In this document: one piece after another, positions 47,401-59,580 of the stretch | Layout of the letters: every line of letters starts with the position of its first letter | Position numbering within the stretch: the first letter of the stretch is position 1 | NCBI GenBank assembly: GCA_029465975.1 | Contig: CM055745.1 | Coordinates: 4,898,204-4,962,203 of the forward strand | Direction: 5' to 3' | Origin: Dallia pectoralis | Taxonomy: Eukaryota > Chordata > Actinopteri > Esociformes > Umbridae | Length of the DNA: 64,000 bases | The notes under the pieces: generated by a model | Database searches by the model: none | What the model saw: only the letters and a program-made list of their open reading frames with translations | Told to the model about the DNA's origin: nothing | Program-made: the position numbers and the translations under genes

Positions 47401-50400
47401 GCACTCTGACTGGTCTGTGGCTACACACAGGGGTCATCATGGGCACTCTGACCGGTCTGTGGCTACACACAGGGGTCATCATGGGCACTCTGACCGGTCT
47501 GTGGCTACACACAGGGGTCATCATGGGCACTCTGACCGGTCTGTGGCCACACACAGGGGTCATCATGGGCACTCTGACTGGTCTGTGGCTACACACAGGG
47601 GTCATCATGGGCACTCTGACTGGTCTGTGGCTACACACAGGGGTCTTCATGGGCACTCTGACTGGTCTGTGGCTACACACAGGGGTCATCATGGGCACTC
47701 TGACTGGTCTGTGGCTACACACAGGGGTCATCGTGGGCACTCTGACTGGTCTGTGGCCACACACAGGGGTCATCATGGGCACTCTGACCGGTCTGTGGCT
47801 ACACACAGGGGTCATCATGGGCACTCTGACTGGTCTGTGGCTACACACAGGGGTCATCATGGGCACTCTGACCGGTCTGTGGCTACACACAGGGGTCATC
47901 ATGGGCACTCTGACTGGTCTGTGGCTACACACAGGGGTCATCATGGGCACTCTGACCGGTCTGTGGCTACACACAGGGGTCATCATGGGCACTCTGACCG
48001 GTCTGTGGCTACACACAGGGGTCATCATGGGCACTCTGACTGGTCTGTGGCTACACACAGGGGTCATCATGGGCACTCTGACCGGTCTGTGGCTACACAC
48101 AGGGGTCATCATGGGCACTCTGACCGGTCTGTGGCTACACACAGGGGTCATCATGGGCACTCTGACTGGTCTGTGGCTACACACAGGGGTCCTCGTGGGG
48201 TCATCATGGGCACTCTGACCGGTCTGTGGCAACACACAGGGGTCATCATGGGCACTCTGACCGGTCTGTGGCTACACACAGGGGTCATCATGGGGTCATC
48301 ATGGGCACTCTGACCGGTCTGTGGCAACACACAGGGGTCATCATGGGCACTCTGACCGGTCTGTGGCTACACACAGGGGTCATCATGGGCACTCTGACCG
48401 GTCTGTGGCTACACACAGGGGTCATCGTGGGCACTCTGACTGGTCTGTGGCTACACACAGGGGTCATCATGGGCACTCTGACCGGTCTGTGGCTACACAC
48501 AGGGGTCATCATGGGCACTCTGACCGGTCTGTGGCTACACACAGGGGTCATCATGGGCACTCTGACCGGTCTGTGGCTACACACAGGGGTCTTCATGGGC
48601 ACTCTGACCGGTCTGTGGCTACACACAGGGGTCATCATGGGGTCATCATGGGCACTCTGACCGGTCTGTGGCTACACACAGGGGTCATCATGGGGTCATC
48701 ATGGGCACTCTGACTGGTCTGTGGCTACACACAGGGGTCATCATGGGCACTCTGACTGGTCTGTGGCTACACACAGGGGTCATCATGGGCACACTGACCG
48801 GTCTGTGGCAACACACAGGGGTCATCATGGGCACTCTGACTGGTCTGTGGCTACACACAGGGGTCATCATGGGCACTCTGACCGGTCTGTGGCTACACAC
48901 AGGGGTCATCGTGGGCACTCTGACCGGTCTGTGGCTACACACAGGGGTCATCATGGGCACTCTGACCGGTCTGTGGCCACACACAGGGGTCATCATGGGC
49001 ACTCTGACTGGTCTGTGGCTACACACAGGGGTCATCGTGGGCACTCTGACCGGTCTGTGGCTACACACAGGGGTCTTCATGGGCACTCTGACTGGTCTGT
49101 GGCCACACACAGGGGTCATCATGGGCACTCTGACCGGTCTGTGGCTACACACAGGGGTCATCATGGGCACTCTGACTGGTCTGTGGCTACACACAGGGGT
49201 CATCATGGGCACTCTGACCGGTCTGTGGCTACACACAGGGGTCATCATGGGCACTCTGACCGGTCTGTGGCTACACACAGGGGTCATCATGGGCACTCTG
49301 ACCGGTCTGTGGCTACACACAGGGGTCATCATGGGCACTCTGACCGGTCTGTGGCTACACACAGGGGTCATCATGGGCACTCTGACTGGTCTGTGGCTAC
49401 ACAGGGGTCATCATGGGCACTCTGACTGGTCTGTGGCTACACACAGGGGTCATCATGGGCACTCTGACCGGTCTGTGGCTACACACAGGGGTCATCATGG
49501 GCACTCTGACCGGTCTGTGGCTACACACAGGGGTCATCATGGGCACTCTGACTGGTCTGTGGCTACACACAGGGGTCATCATGGGCACTCTGACTGGTCT
49601 GTGGCTACACACAGGGGTCATCATGGGCACTCTGACTGGTCTCTGGCTACACACAGGGGTCATCATGGGCACTCTGACTGGTCTGTGGCTACACACAGGG
49701 GTCATCGTGGGCACTCTGATTGGTCTGTGGCTACACACAGGGGTCATCATGGGGTCATCATGGGTACTCTGACTGGTCTGTGGCTACACACAGGGGTCAT
49801 CATGGGGTCATCATGGGTACTCTGACTGGTCTGTGGCTACACACAGGGGTCTTCATGGGCACTCTGACCGGTCTGTGGCTACACACAGGGGTCATCATGG
49901 GCACTCTGACTGGTCTGTGGCTACACACAGGGGTCACCATGGGCACTCTGACCGGTCTGTGGCTACACACAGGGGTCATCATGGGCACTCTGACTGGTCT
50001 GTGGCTACACACAGGGGTCATCATGGGCACTCTGACCGGTCTGTGGCTACACACAGGGGTCATCATGGGCACTCTGACTGGTCTGTGGCCACACACAGGG
50101 GTCATCATGGGCACTCTGACCGGTCTGTGGCTACACACAGGGGTCATCATGGGGTCATCATGGGTACTCTGACTGGTCTGTGGCTACACACAGGGGTCTT
50201 CATGGGCACTCTGACCGGTCTGTGGCTACACACAGGGGTCATCATGGGCACTCTGACTGGTCTGTGGCTACACACAGGGGTCATCATGGGCACTCTGACC
50301 GGTCTGTGGCTACACACAGGGGTCATCATGGGCACTCTGACTGGTCTGTGGCTACACACAGGGGTCATCATGGGCACTCTGACCGGTCTGTGGCTACACA

Positions 50401-50755
50401 CAGGGGTCATCATGGGCACTCTGACCGGTCTGTGGCTACACACAGGGGTCATCATGGGCACTCTGACCGGTCTGTGGCTACACACAGGGGTCATCATGGG
50501 CACTCTGACCGGTCTGTGGCTACACACAGGGGTCTTCATGGGCACTCTGACCGGTCCACGACTACTCTGCCACATACACAGCAGGGTGCGATGCACTGTT
50601 TATTGTGATGCATTCCTCCTGTAACCATCATTAGCATATTCCATGACCTGTGTCAGTCAGACCAGACAGGATAGCCTGATACGTGCCTTGTTAGGACTTG
50701 ATGAACATGATGTGCTTCACCTACAGGTGGTCGTAATGTTTTGGCCCATCAGTAT
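44440..50755 (-). mobile_element. Tc1-like transposon swollen by an internal minisatellite
   Basis: Minus-strand transposase remnants flank the array. At 44755-44830 the minus strand reads LWSSGRRSLESRFLFPH, matching the family's QW..V.WSDESRFLL block. Further left (44480-44750) come sequences of the later catalytic region, including CCAGCAGGATAACCCCGCTA (minus). To the right of the array, 50556-50640 corresponds to the earlier transposase region, and 50715-50750 (TTCACCTACAGGTGGTCGTAATG) resembles the element's end. The array sits between these blocks, where the family has a single RPVRVPMLTP-type segment. The element is dead. Confidence 0.7.
44833..50556. repeat. 42-bp minisatellite, about 133 copies (5.7 kb), from transposase sequence
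   Basis: The unit contains GGTCTGTGGCTACACACAGG and GGTCATCATGGGCACTCTGA. The minus strand translates as a 14-residue repeat RPVRVPMMTPVCSH, a recognisable piece of Tc1-like transposase. About 15 units carry an extra 11-bp GTCATCATGGG step (53 bp). Rare variants (GTCTTCATGG, CATCGTGGGC, TGGCAACAC, CCTCGTGGGG) recur in the same order about 2.0-2.2 kb apart (for example 45645/47643 and 45981/48189), showing higher-order duplication. Confidence 0.97.
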
Positions 50756-52440
50756 TTTTGTGTCTGTATGTTTGTAACGTGCATATCAGTAGCACCAAAT
50801 CAGTACAGTGCTGCTCTAACTGGTTATTATGAGTGGGCTCTGATATATGTGACTTCTGGTCAACACACAGTCACCATTCACACCACCCACATGCTGTGCT
50901 GATGTATCCTGCTGGAGCTTTAATATCTAAGTCATCCTTGGCGCAACATTCGTTGTTTTACGTAGCTTGTAATTCTGTGGCTGTACATGTCTACATATTT
51001 ACTACATTGTACATGTCTAAAAAAGTTGCGATAAAGAAGGACAGTTTTATTGCTTCTTTAATCAGAACAATGCTTTTTTTGGCGTTGCTAAGGTCATTGC
51101 AAAAGGGTTTTCCAACAATCGGTTTGTCTTCACACCTGCCCATTTGTCATCCAAAACATTGCAAACAAAAAATTGACAATGAGAACTTTTTGTCCGTTTA
51201 CCATCTAATCCAGCCAGACCTTGTCACGAGAGAACAATGTTAATTCCTTCACCTACGAATGGAGAAGGCATTTTCGTATTATATTTGAAATATAATTGCC
51301 CTGCGTTGCCTCTAAGTTTAAGTTGTGCCTGATTGGCCAAAATGCATTGGCCACAGACAATCCAGCTTCATCCAGGGAGACATGAACTCATTGTCATGTT
51401 CAAGAAACCTGTTTAAGATGATGTGAGCTTTGTGACATGGTGTTTGATCCTACTATAACTAGCCAATTTCTGTGACTTGCTTGCTACATACAGCCATCTA
51501 AGCCAACATTTCATGTAATCAATGCTAGGTGATGTCATTCTAAGATAGCTATGTAATATTGCAAATTGAAATTCCTTGAATAATGCAGCCGTGGTTCCTA
51601 GAGGCATGTTTGCTGTACGCAAGAATAATATCAACCCGAAATGTTCTAGTTGAGTAATTATGAAAAAATGCAGCTCAGGTCTGCTAATCGACCTACCAAA
51701 AAACAACATAATACCTATGAGATTTATTTCCCTTTGGCAAAACTAGCAATTTCTTTTCTATTCATTTCTAGTGACCCCAACATTTTTTGGGTTGTTACTT
51801 TGGGTTATGTATGTTTACAGTAGTGTCTCTGAATTGTTCTCTTTTTTTCATAAAACAAGTGACAGGACAGCTTATGCACCAGCTGTGTTTTGGCTGCATA
51901 GCATTTAGAAATTGTTCTTTTTTCATTTGTTAATTCTGGTAGCTTAGCTAGCATTCAAATATATTGGTGACTGTGTTTTAAGTAGGGTGTATTACCCCTT
52001 TAAACATAAAGTATATGTCTTGTAACCAATCTGACCAAGCTTTATCAGACTGAATTGAATGGTAATCTTGCAGACATTGATTTAGATTAGCATTAGCAAT
52101 AGTTGCCAGTTATCAATGAGTAAAGCAAAGTCAGTGCTTAGGGTTGTATTCACATTAACAGAAGCTTTTGACCAGAGGCTGTCAAGACGAGAGACCCACA
52201 AATGTTTTATCTCACATCCACTGAGTCAGCTCGTCAAGCGTTTGATATTATAATGCTGCAAGCATAAGCCAATGGTGACACCTGCTGGTCATTTTCTGAA
52301 AGTGCAACGTCATGTATGCTGGGACTCTATTATGGAAGCATTTAGTGGAATAAATACAAGGAATGCTACTCTGTGTGGCAGGCAAGGTGACTTATTGATA
52401 ATCATAATCACTGTACATAGTTAGGAGCTGTGTACATAAA
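50756..52440. other. Intergenic DNA, nothing recognised
   Basis: AT-rich. The 136-codon frame at 50833-51243 has no similarity I recognise and atypical composition for a gene. Confidence 0.55.
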
Positions 52441-53080
52441 ATATCCAGGCCGTCTGCAGGGAATTTGGCAGGGAACTCTTGGCTGTCCTTTTCACTGGCA
52501 CACAGACTAAAAAACGAACACATGTGGCAATAGGAGAGGTTTCCCTCATATATGTTGATGCTAGCCATGGTGCTAGCCTATGGGGCAGTAAGAGGAACCG
52601 CCCCCTCCTACATCCAGTCTCTAATCAAGCCGTACACACCCACGCGAGCACTTCGTTCTGCCACCTCAGGCCTCTTGGTAGTGCCATCCCTACGGGAGGG
52701 CAACTCTCGATCTGCTCAGTCTAAATTGTTCTCTGTGCTTGCCCCGCAATGGTGGAACAACTCCACTCTGGAGATCAGATCATCGGACTCTCTACCAATC
52801 TTCAAAAAACGTCTAAAACATTCCTCTTCAACCTGTACCTCCAGTAGCTCCATGAATGGAGCTCCACAACTCTCGCCTGTTTGAAACTTCACTACCGAAT
52901 CATTCCTCTACGATTATCACCCATTCCTCCTCTCCTAGCACCCCTTCTATCTCTAGCACTTCCCCCTGCACCCACCCAGGAACAATGTACTTATTGCCTT
53001 TTTGATGTGTGAAATGCCTGCACTTATTGCAAGTCGCTCTGGATAAGAGCGTCTGCTAAATGCGCAAAATGTAAATGATG
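52440..53080 (+). mobile_element. L2-type LINE 3' fragment
   Basis: The plus strand (52590-52840) encodes PSYIQSLIKPYTPTRALRSA, LLVVPSLREGNS, FSVLAPQWWNN and DSLPIFKKRLK, the usual end of L2-type ORF2. The tail TCGCTCTGGATAAGAGCGTC then TGCTAAATG at 53035-53065 is the common fish LINE 3' end. It is truncated at the 5' side as expected for LINE insertion. Confidence 0.75.
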
Positions 53081-53269
53081 CTCGTCAAACATAAAACATT
53101 GTCTTATGCGCCTCTTACAAAAACGAGATGTAGTAACATGGACCTGATTGAATAATAGTTGAATAGGCTACTGCCCTGATAAGCCGTGTACGTCCTAAAA
53201 TGTGTGTTCTAACGATGCACCTGGTGGTCAGATAAAAATGCCTTGTTAACGGACTTGGTGAATTTAGCT
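53081..53269. other. Short intergenic segment similar to 18416-18510
   Basis: Bases 53187-53262 (TGTACGTCCTAAAATGTGTG, then TCTAACGATGC and GGTCAGATAAAAA) resemble 18421-18510 (TGTACGTCTTAAA..., TCTAAATGCTC, GGTCAGAAAAAAAA), suggesting an unnamed old interspersed repeat. Confidence 0.4.
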
Positions 53270-53460
53270 GATTTAGATTTTTACCTGATTTTTTACTAGA
53301 TTCTTACCTGATTTTGATTTTTGCCTGATTTTTTACTAGATTCTTACCTGATTTTGATTTTTACCTGATTTTTTACTAGATTCTTACCTGATTTTGATTT
53401 TTACCTGATTTTGATTTTTACCAGATTATTTACTTGATTTTTACCTCCTTTTTTGATTTT
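53270..53460. repeat. 40-bp T-rich tandem repeat, 3-4 copies
   Basis: Copies of TTTTTACTAGATTCTTACCT plus GATTTTGATTTTTACCTGA. Positions 53291, 53331 and 53371 start equivalent points. Confidence 0.85.
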
Positions 53461-53799
53461 AGATATTTTTGTAGGTAAGGGGATCCACTCACTGCTAAAA
53501 TCACCTGCTAAGTTTTATGTCATGTAAATATGATCTGTTTTCACAGGAGCTATAGTCGCTCGGTAATCTATTACATATATCATATAATATAACATATATT
53601 CAGTCAAATATTTTAAAGATACTTTTCATCTGGTGTGATGGTACATTATTGTTTATTCGTATTTCCCTACTTTTTTTTCTTTTGTTTTTTTCCAAAGTCG
53701 GCCTTTAATATTACTTTTAAAAATCTCTCTTAGAAACAACACCATTAAAAACATATTTTAAAACTACAATACCGTGTGTCAGTACTGTACCTGGAGCCG
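53461..53799. other. AT-rich intergenic DNA
   Basis: No feature recognised. Confidence 0.6.
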
Positions 53800-54530
53800 C
53801 CATGTGAGATGTGCACAGCACTGCTGAGTGCAGATATGTGCGCGACCAATCACACCAGCAGCTGGGGTGAGTGACAAGCGTCATACCCAATGATATTCCG
53901 GTAGGTGGGTTGGGCTTAGGTCGGGATAGTGTGTGGCTACCACAGCTGTTTTTCTAAAAAACAGGGGAATGACAGAAAGAAAGAAGGGACTTGGGGAGGG
54001 GAGGGGACTTGGGGAGGGGAGGGGGCTGGGGAGGGGGCTGGGGGGCGTATTAGTTGAATAGCATTCCTTAGGCTTGGGACTGTCGGAATAACACTGTTGT
54101 TGTCTGGAACAAATGAGGATGCGTCAATTGAATTCAACTTAAAAGGGTTTGTATTTACACAGGATTTGTGCATGGAGAGTCCCGGATAGCTGTGCGTGCG
54201 TGTGTCGGCAGGACAGTAACCCGTTTCACGACAACTTATGTCTCCTAGACCTCCTATACCCGGTGAACTACTACACGGTTGATCAATGTGAGTGTGTGTG
54301 TGTGTGTGTGCATGTGCGTGCGTGCGTGCGCTGCTGCTGCTGTATTTTATTTCCCAAAACTATGACCACGCACGGATGCACAAGTTAAAAGTATTGCCAA
54401 TCTAGATACACGTGAAATTAAGTGCTGTTCACATATCGCCGTATCCGTGTTTAAAGTTTATGTGTACTGTAGGCTAAATGGGGGTTTGTTTTACCATCCA
54501 TTTTTTTTAGGATTGTAGGGTCGCTTTAAA
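53800..54530 (+). promoter_or_regulatory. Candidate zcchc14 promoter / 5' UTR region
   Basis: The region upstream of the zcchc14 start contains a CCAAT box in GCGACCAATCAC (53842-53853), a second CCCAATGA near 53887, a G-run tract at 53985-54045 with many GGG/GGGG blocks able to form a G-quadruplex, and a GT microsatellite (54289-54335) ending in CTGCTGCTG. A splice-acceptor-like TTTTTTTTAG lies at 54501-54510. The positions are visible; the promoter role is inferred from location. Confidence 0.4.
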
Positions 54531-55157
54531 ATGGTTGAAAATCGGTGCTGCTCGGTTCAGAGGGAAGGGGTCTACCGCTGGTTCTCCGGGTTGACCTCTG
54601 CCCAGAGAGCCGAGTTCCTGTGTGGGCTTCTGGACCTCTGTGTGCCCATCGAGCTGCGCTTTCTCGGGTCATGCTTGGAGGACCTGGCCCGCAAGGACTA
54701 CCACACACTCCGGGACGCGGAGATCAAGGCCAACAGCCCCGCAGACCTCTCCAGTCTCACGGACATCACGGATGAAGTGGTGAGGAGCAGGCTTCTCATC
54801 TCCCTGGCTCTCCTCAGCTCGGACAACCGGGTGGCTGCGCAGGTTCTCTTCCGGACGATCACGCACTTCGACAGCGTCAGCACCAATTACGGCCGCCTGC
54901 AGCTCCACGGGGGGCAAACGGAGGAGCAGCTCCTTCTCCTGTTTACAATGGCCTCCAACCACCCGGCGTTTAGCTTCCACCAGAAGCAGGTCCTGAGAGA
55001 GGAGCTGACCCAGATCCAGGAGATGATGCAGGTCCCCTGTGGAGACCAGCTGCCTGGGACTGGAGGGTTGGCCACCCTGTGTTCTGCTGAATGCCTCCCA
55101 ACCTATGGTACTGGGCCCACACTCAGCTGTCAGCCTGGGTGTCCATGTTGTCAACAG
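54531..55157 (+). CDS. zcchc14: zcchc14 coding exon 1 (conserved N-terminal domain)
   Basis: First coding exon of zinc finger CCHC domain-containing protein 14, 209 residues. It begins MVENRCCSVQREGVYRWFSG and contains the signature blocks EFLCGLLDLCVPIELRFLGS, CLEDLARKDYH, IKANSPADLSSLTDITDEVV, LLISLALLSSDNR and FTMASNHPAFSFHQKQVLRE. This N-terminal module is shared with ZCCHC2. Mammalian ZCCHC14 is an RNA-binding adaptor: its SAM domain reads stem-loops and recruits TENT4 poly(A) polymerases. The SAM domain and CCHC knuckle lie further right, outside the window. The exon ends in a Cys-rich stretch (CQPGCPCCQQ) at CAG/GTAGGA, phase 0. A TTTTTTTTAG at 54501-54510, shortly before the ATG, could be the acceptor of a 5' UTR intron. 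Confidence 0.94.
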
Positions 55158-57125
55158 GTAGGAAATATTGCTGCACTTGTCACTCCATCTAGGCGTCTTG
55201 GGTCACTGCCAGGGTGGAAAAATCACTGGACACACAATGTATATTACTTTTATATTACTATATTATTGATAAACTGAAAGCTTAGTGGACTCAAATTAAG
55301 GCTATAGTTCTGGAATACATAATAATAGATATCTAGCTCATTAGAGAATCTCTCAGGCTTCATTGGTATCTAAATAATGTTTTAGTTTATTTTGTTTGTA
55401 CTTTGCTATAAATGATTGATTTGAGTGACGTTCCACTGTAATGGCCCCACATTATTAAGTCGGTTGTGTGGATGGTATTGTGCGAAAATGTTGTCGTCTA
55501 TTTGTCATGTTTAGATAAGGTTTGACATACTTCTGGAAGTGAAAGTAGAAGTATTCATTTTAACTAGGCAAATGTGTTTTTTACTGGTCTCCCAAGATTT
55601 GAGGGTCTTTCAAAGTCTGAACGTTTCCTTTCACTGTCTGTGGATTCAGCATGCTACATCTTTTCAGGAGAATTGAATTGTCAACATAGCAATGTGGGAC
55701 AATGACATCACATCCTGCCTAAAAATATACTGTGTTATGCAACATGACATATGCAATGATGCAATGACACTTACCATGTCCATGACAAACAATCCCCCAA
55801 AAAATGTTACTCTTCCGTGTGTGTGTTTGAGTCTGTCTGTGTATAACGCGTGTAAAAAAACAACAATTTCCACCAGTGGTTTTCAAATGGATGTTTTGAA
55901 TGTCTTACAGAAGCTCGGGTAAAATTATAATACATTTGATGAGAGAAAAAACGTGAAATGCATAACACAGCTACTCTACATGAATATGCCCGTTACATTC
56001 TGCATCCCAAGCAGTGACCGTGCGAGATGACCTTAATATCTCTAGCAAGCAGCCACTGCTTAGAGCTGCATAAGAAATATCACAGCTGCAATGTTGAAAC
56101 TAATCAAATCTGTAATCTGAGGACGTTGCAAAAGTTCACGGACAGGTAGCGAAGCCGTCTGGATATTTGGGTACCGTCTTTTTCTACTTGCCAGAAGTCA
56201 ACTATTGTGTCTCTGTTAAAAACCCATTTTGTACCGTATTTTGCATCAGTTAGTTAGCTGTCAGAGTAACAACAAACAACTGTAACTTGCCAAAGTCTAT
56301 CTTTCTTTGGACTTTGTGGTGGAACCCTTCATGCTATCATTATTTTAAAGTTGGCATTTATTGTGTAAACAACATAAAAGGCGAGCGCCAACAAGCGGCA
56401 CCAGAGCCTCGGTATCAATCATTATACCGGCCATTCAAATTGCTACTCTTGATATGGAAAAGAAAATAGAAAAACCATCCGTTTTCAAAATGTTTTTGGT
56501 TGTTGCACAGCCAGTATTTAAGAGAGACAAGGAAAGAGAGACAAGGAAAAAGTCCAGTTGGTCACCTCCGTGGTTTCGAGGCTCACATGCTGCGCCCAAG
56601 TTTTCAGACATTTTGGTTTGTGAAGTACCGTGGCTTAGTAACAATGACGTTGCTGGTGATCATGTTTCCAAATGATGATGATTATGTATAGAATGCTCTA
56701 TGGTGAGATGTTCTTTAAAGAAAGATCACCGTTCTCTGCTGTGGAAAAAGCTTTCTTACCTGTCGTGCACATAATTGAGAGGAGCTGCGTGAAAATGACA
56801 CATTTAGCGGAGGTTTTGGTGCCGATATTCTTCATCGGGAACATGAGCGACATGGAATTGTTGACAATACGGTGGACATTGTGTCCATGTCTAATGCAAT
56901 TGTATACTTTTCGGTCAATACAGTATAAACAATTTGGATTGTTTAGATGGCTTTCAGGCCAACATGTTGATTACTGGGTATGACTAAAACAACCGTGTTG
57001 AAATGGAGTGAACAACTACTTTATTCCGTTCGTTGGTAGCCTAATGTAACTAAATATGTTATCAAAAAATTTGAATCCAGACCGAGGATCACTACTAGTG
57101 CCTGTTTATCATTGTGTCTGTTTGA

Positions 57126-57162
<37 letters not shown>

Positions 57163-58576
57163 GGCTGCCCAAACGTGTCTGTGTGGAAAGTACCCTGCCT
57201 GCTCAAAGGAAAATGGTCGGTTGTATTTACTGTTTTGTTGGTCTTGGCTTCCATTATATGCAGGTCAGCATATTTCTCAATGTTGAAATCAACCCTCTGT
57301 GAGAAGGATATAAACATCCAATGATGGCCCGTAAGCTCTGACAGACGACAACTCAAAGATGAAACCTTTATGTTTTCCCTAACCCAATGTGACAGACACG
57401 AAACGCATATTCATCACAGTTAATTCTAAACTTATGGTGATGGAAATGAATAAATCAGTATTTTATTCGGAGCCTGAGGCGTCAGGGGGAAAATGCAGAA
57501 TGATCTTTTTAGCTGTGTTTCAGTTTATCTATCAGAATGTGTCCTGCTACCATACCCAAAACGGTTAAAAACTCAACAGGGACAGCTAACGTCCCTCCTA
57601 CCACCAGGATTTTCCCTGTTTCCGGAGAAAAAACGAGCGATTTGGCAGGAGTGGACGCGGCGGATGTGGCAGTTGCACAGCACACTGTAAAGCACACTTA
57701 GCTGTTTTCGGAGCTCGCATGTGCTTGCTGCCGCTGCTTTCGTGAGCTCGTGTGCTGCTTGACCTGGGCTCGTCCTGGTAAACAAATCAGCCCACACGTA
57801 TAATGCTCCGAAGAGGAAAGACTAAACACAGTTTCCCTATTTTATTTGAATAGTGTGCTGGGTAATAATGCAATTTCCATGACAACCAATGTGGATCTGC
57901 ACAATTAGAGCGAGTACATTCTGCTAACTAGAACATGTAAACAATTACTGAAGCCATACATTTATTGGACACAGAGGAATGTAACCGACTTGCAAGACAA
58001 GTGAACTAAGAATAGACCACCTAACAGTCATTTTCGAAGTGACTCTGTCCTTTCCAGGAAACTGGTTAGTCACAGGGCACAAGCTAGTATTTAGAGTAAC
58101 GGTTGCTATTACTCTCCACTAGCTGTCTTCACTACAAGACACCAAATTGTAGAGCGAGCTGCACAGAAGTGTGTCTCATGTACACCGCCGAGGTTATAAT
58201 GCATAGGTCCAAGGCAATGTGGGCTAGTGTGGATGAGCGATACAAATCTGAGAAAGACAAGCTGTGAAAGTTGTCAACGGTTTCCAACCACAGATTCCCT
58301 TCACTGTCTCTGAGGTGTAAGTTGTACGGAAATACTTTTCTTTGTGTGTTCCCTGGCATAGAATTTTTTTTTTAAGAAAACGTTTTTTTTTTCTTTAAAC
58401 ACATTTATTGCGTTGATTGGAGCCTGTTTCTTACCTTTGAGTCATGATCGATGAGGGAGTTGAATATGTGACTGTGAGCGGAGTAGCCTAGCGGGCATTA
58501 ACGGTTTAGTAAGCCCTAAAACGTCTGTCCGTGTTATGTGAACTAGTCAACATAACTTATAACCCCTGTTTTACAG
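55158..58576 (+). other. zcchc14 intron 1
   Basis: A 3.4-kb intron. Apart from a CA microsatellite at 57127-57160 it is mostly unique-looking, AT-rich DNA. Several 60-110 codon reading frames (for example around 56290-57000 and 57490-57700) show no motif I recognise and are probably chance or very old repeat debris. Confidence 0.8.
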
Positions 58577-58682
58577 ACACCAACACACCAAGAGGTGAGA
58601 ACAGACCCGGTGAACGCAGGCATGCCTCTGCTGTTGTGTCAGGATCGGCCAGTCAAGGTGCATGCTGGGGATTCAGGAAATG
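58577..58682 (+). CDS. zcchc14: Probable zcchc14 coding exon 2
   Basis: A 106-bp segment flanked by TGTTTTACAG and G/GTGAGAC. It accepts phase 0 from exon 1 and ends in phase 1, exactly what exon 3 needs. It encodes TPTHQEVRTDPVNAGMPLLL, then CQDRPVKVHAGDSGNG. I do not recognise this linker sequence, and it sits in a part of the protein expected to vary, so the call rests on splice sites, phase and position. A skipped or different exon 2 is possible. Confidence 0.6.
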
Positions 58683-59538
58683 GTGAGACACAATGCTCTG
58701 ACACTCTAAAACACCATAAAACTGAGATAGGTCTTTTACGCCGATCTCGGAGAGCGCCCACTAGTGGCAGAAAGGATCAGGGTTCTCTCCAGCAGTGTCG
58801 CACGTTGGAATCGATAACATAACTTTGAATGTTAAGTTTCGTTGTCGCTCGTACTGTATGTGTCTGTAGAGGAAGCCGGTCAGATTGTCAGACACTCACG
58901 CATTCATATCGAACAAGAGACCGTTCATTTGCTCTTTAGTCGCTCCTTCAAACTACACACTGCCGTCACAACAACAGTATGGAAGTGAATAAAGACACGT
59001 GCGTATCAAAAAGGACAGTGTTTTTTTTTTTTTTTAGGTAAAAAATACTCTGACGATACGTATGTTCACGATATTGTACGTAGCTCAAATCACCCCTTCA
59101 GTTTTGAAATCTCTTCCCTCCCCGTCTTTCACGCGGCGCTTAATTAGAACAACATGTTTATTTCCGTCTGAGATACTCGTTCCGCTTTTGCCCATCAGCT
59201 TCATATAATGTGGGTCGATACCTTTCAGTGGATTGGACAGTTACCTTTATATGATTTAGAGGTCAAGCATGCAGGTCGTCCAACTGTGTCATGACCTAAT
59301 GTGTCCGTGTGTGGGAGGGCCTTAAATCTAAGGCCGGTGTGGATCTGATGAGGTACGCCGATATTAAAAGGGTGTTGAACATGTGATGCTGAGGGTTCAT
59401 ATCGATTTGAATGTAGCAGGTCTCTGCTGTCTGGTAAGAATTGACCTCTCGTTGGGTAACTCGATGCTGGGCTAGTTACATTACCTCATTGACAGGGCTG
59501 CATGTCTGTCACCACCAGCAGAAAGCCAGGCAACATAC

Positions 59539-59540
<2 letters not shown>

Positions 59541-59580
<40 letters not shown>

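Noticed and set aside
44759..50624. Many overlapping long frames on both strands across the 42-bp array
   Set aside because: The minus-strand text is fossil transposase, copied in tandem. The plus-strand frames are its shadows. No functional protein is implied.
50833..51243. 136-codon plus-strand frame as a gene
   Set aside because: No recognisable domain, no splice context and AT-rich unique DNA. Most likely chance.
56287..57000. Clustered small frames in zcchc14 intron 1, possibly an old transposon
   Set aside because: No motif of hAT, Tc1, piggyBac or LINE proteins could be found in them, so nothing is claimed.
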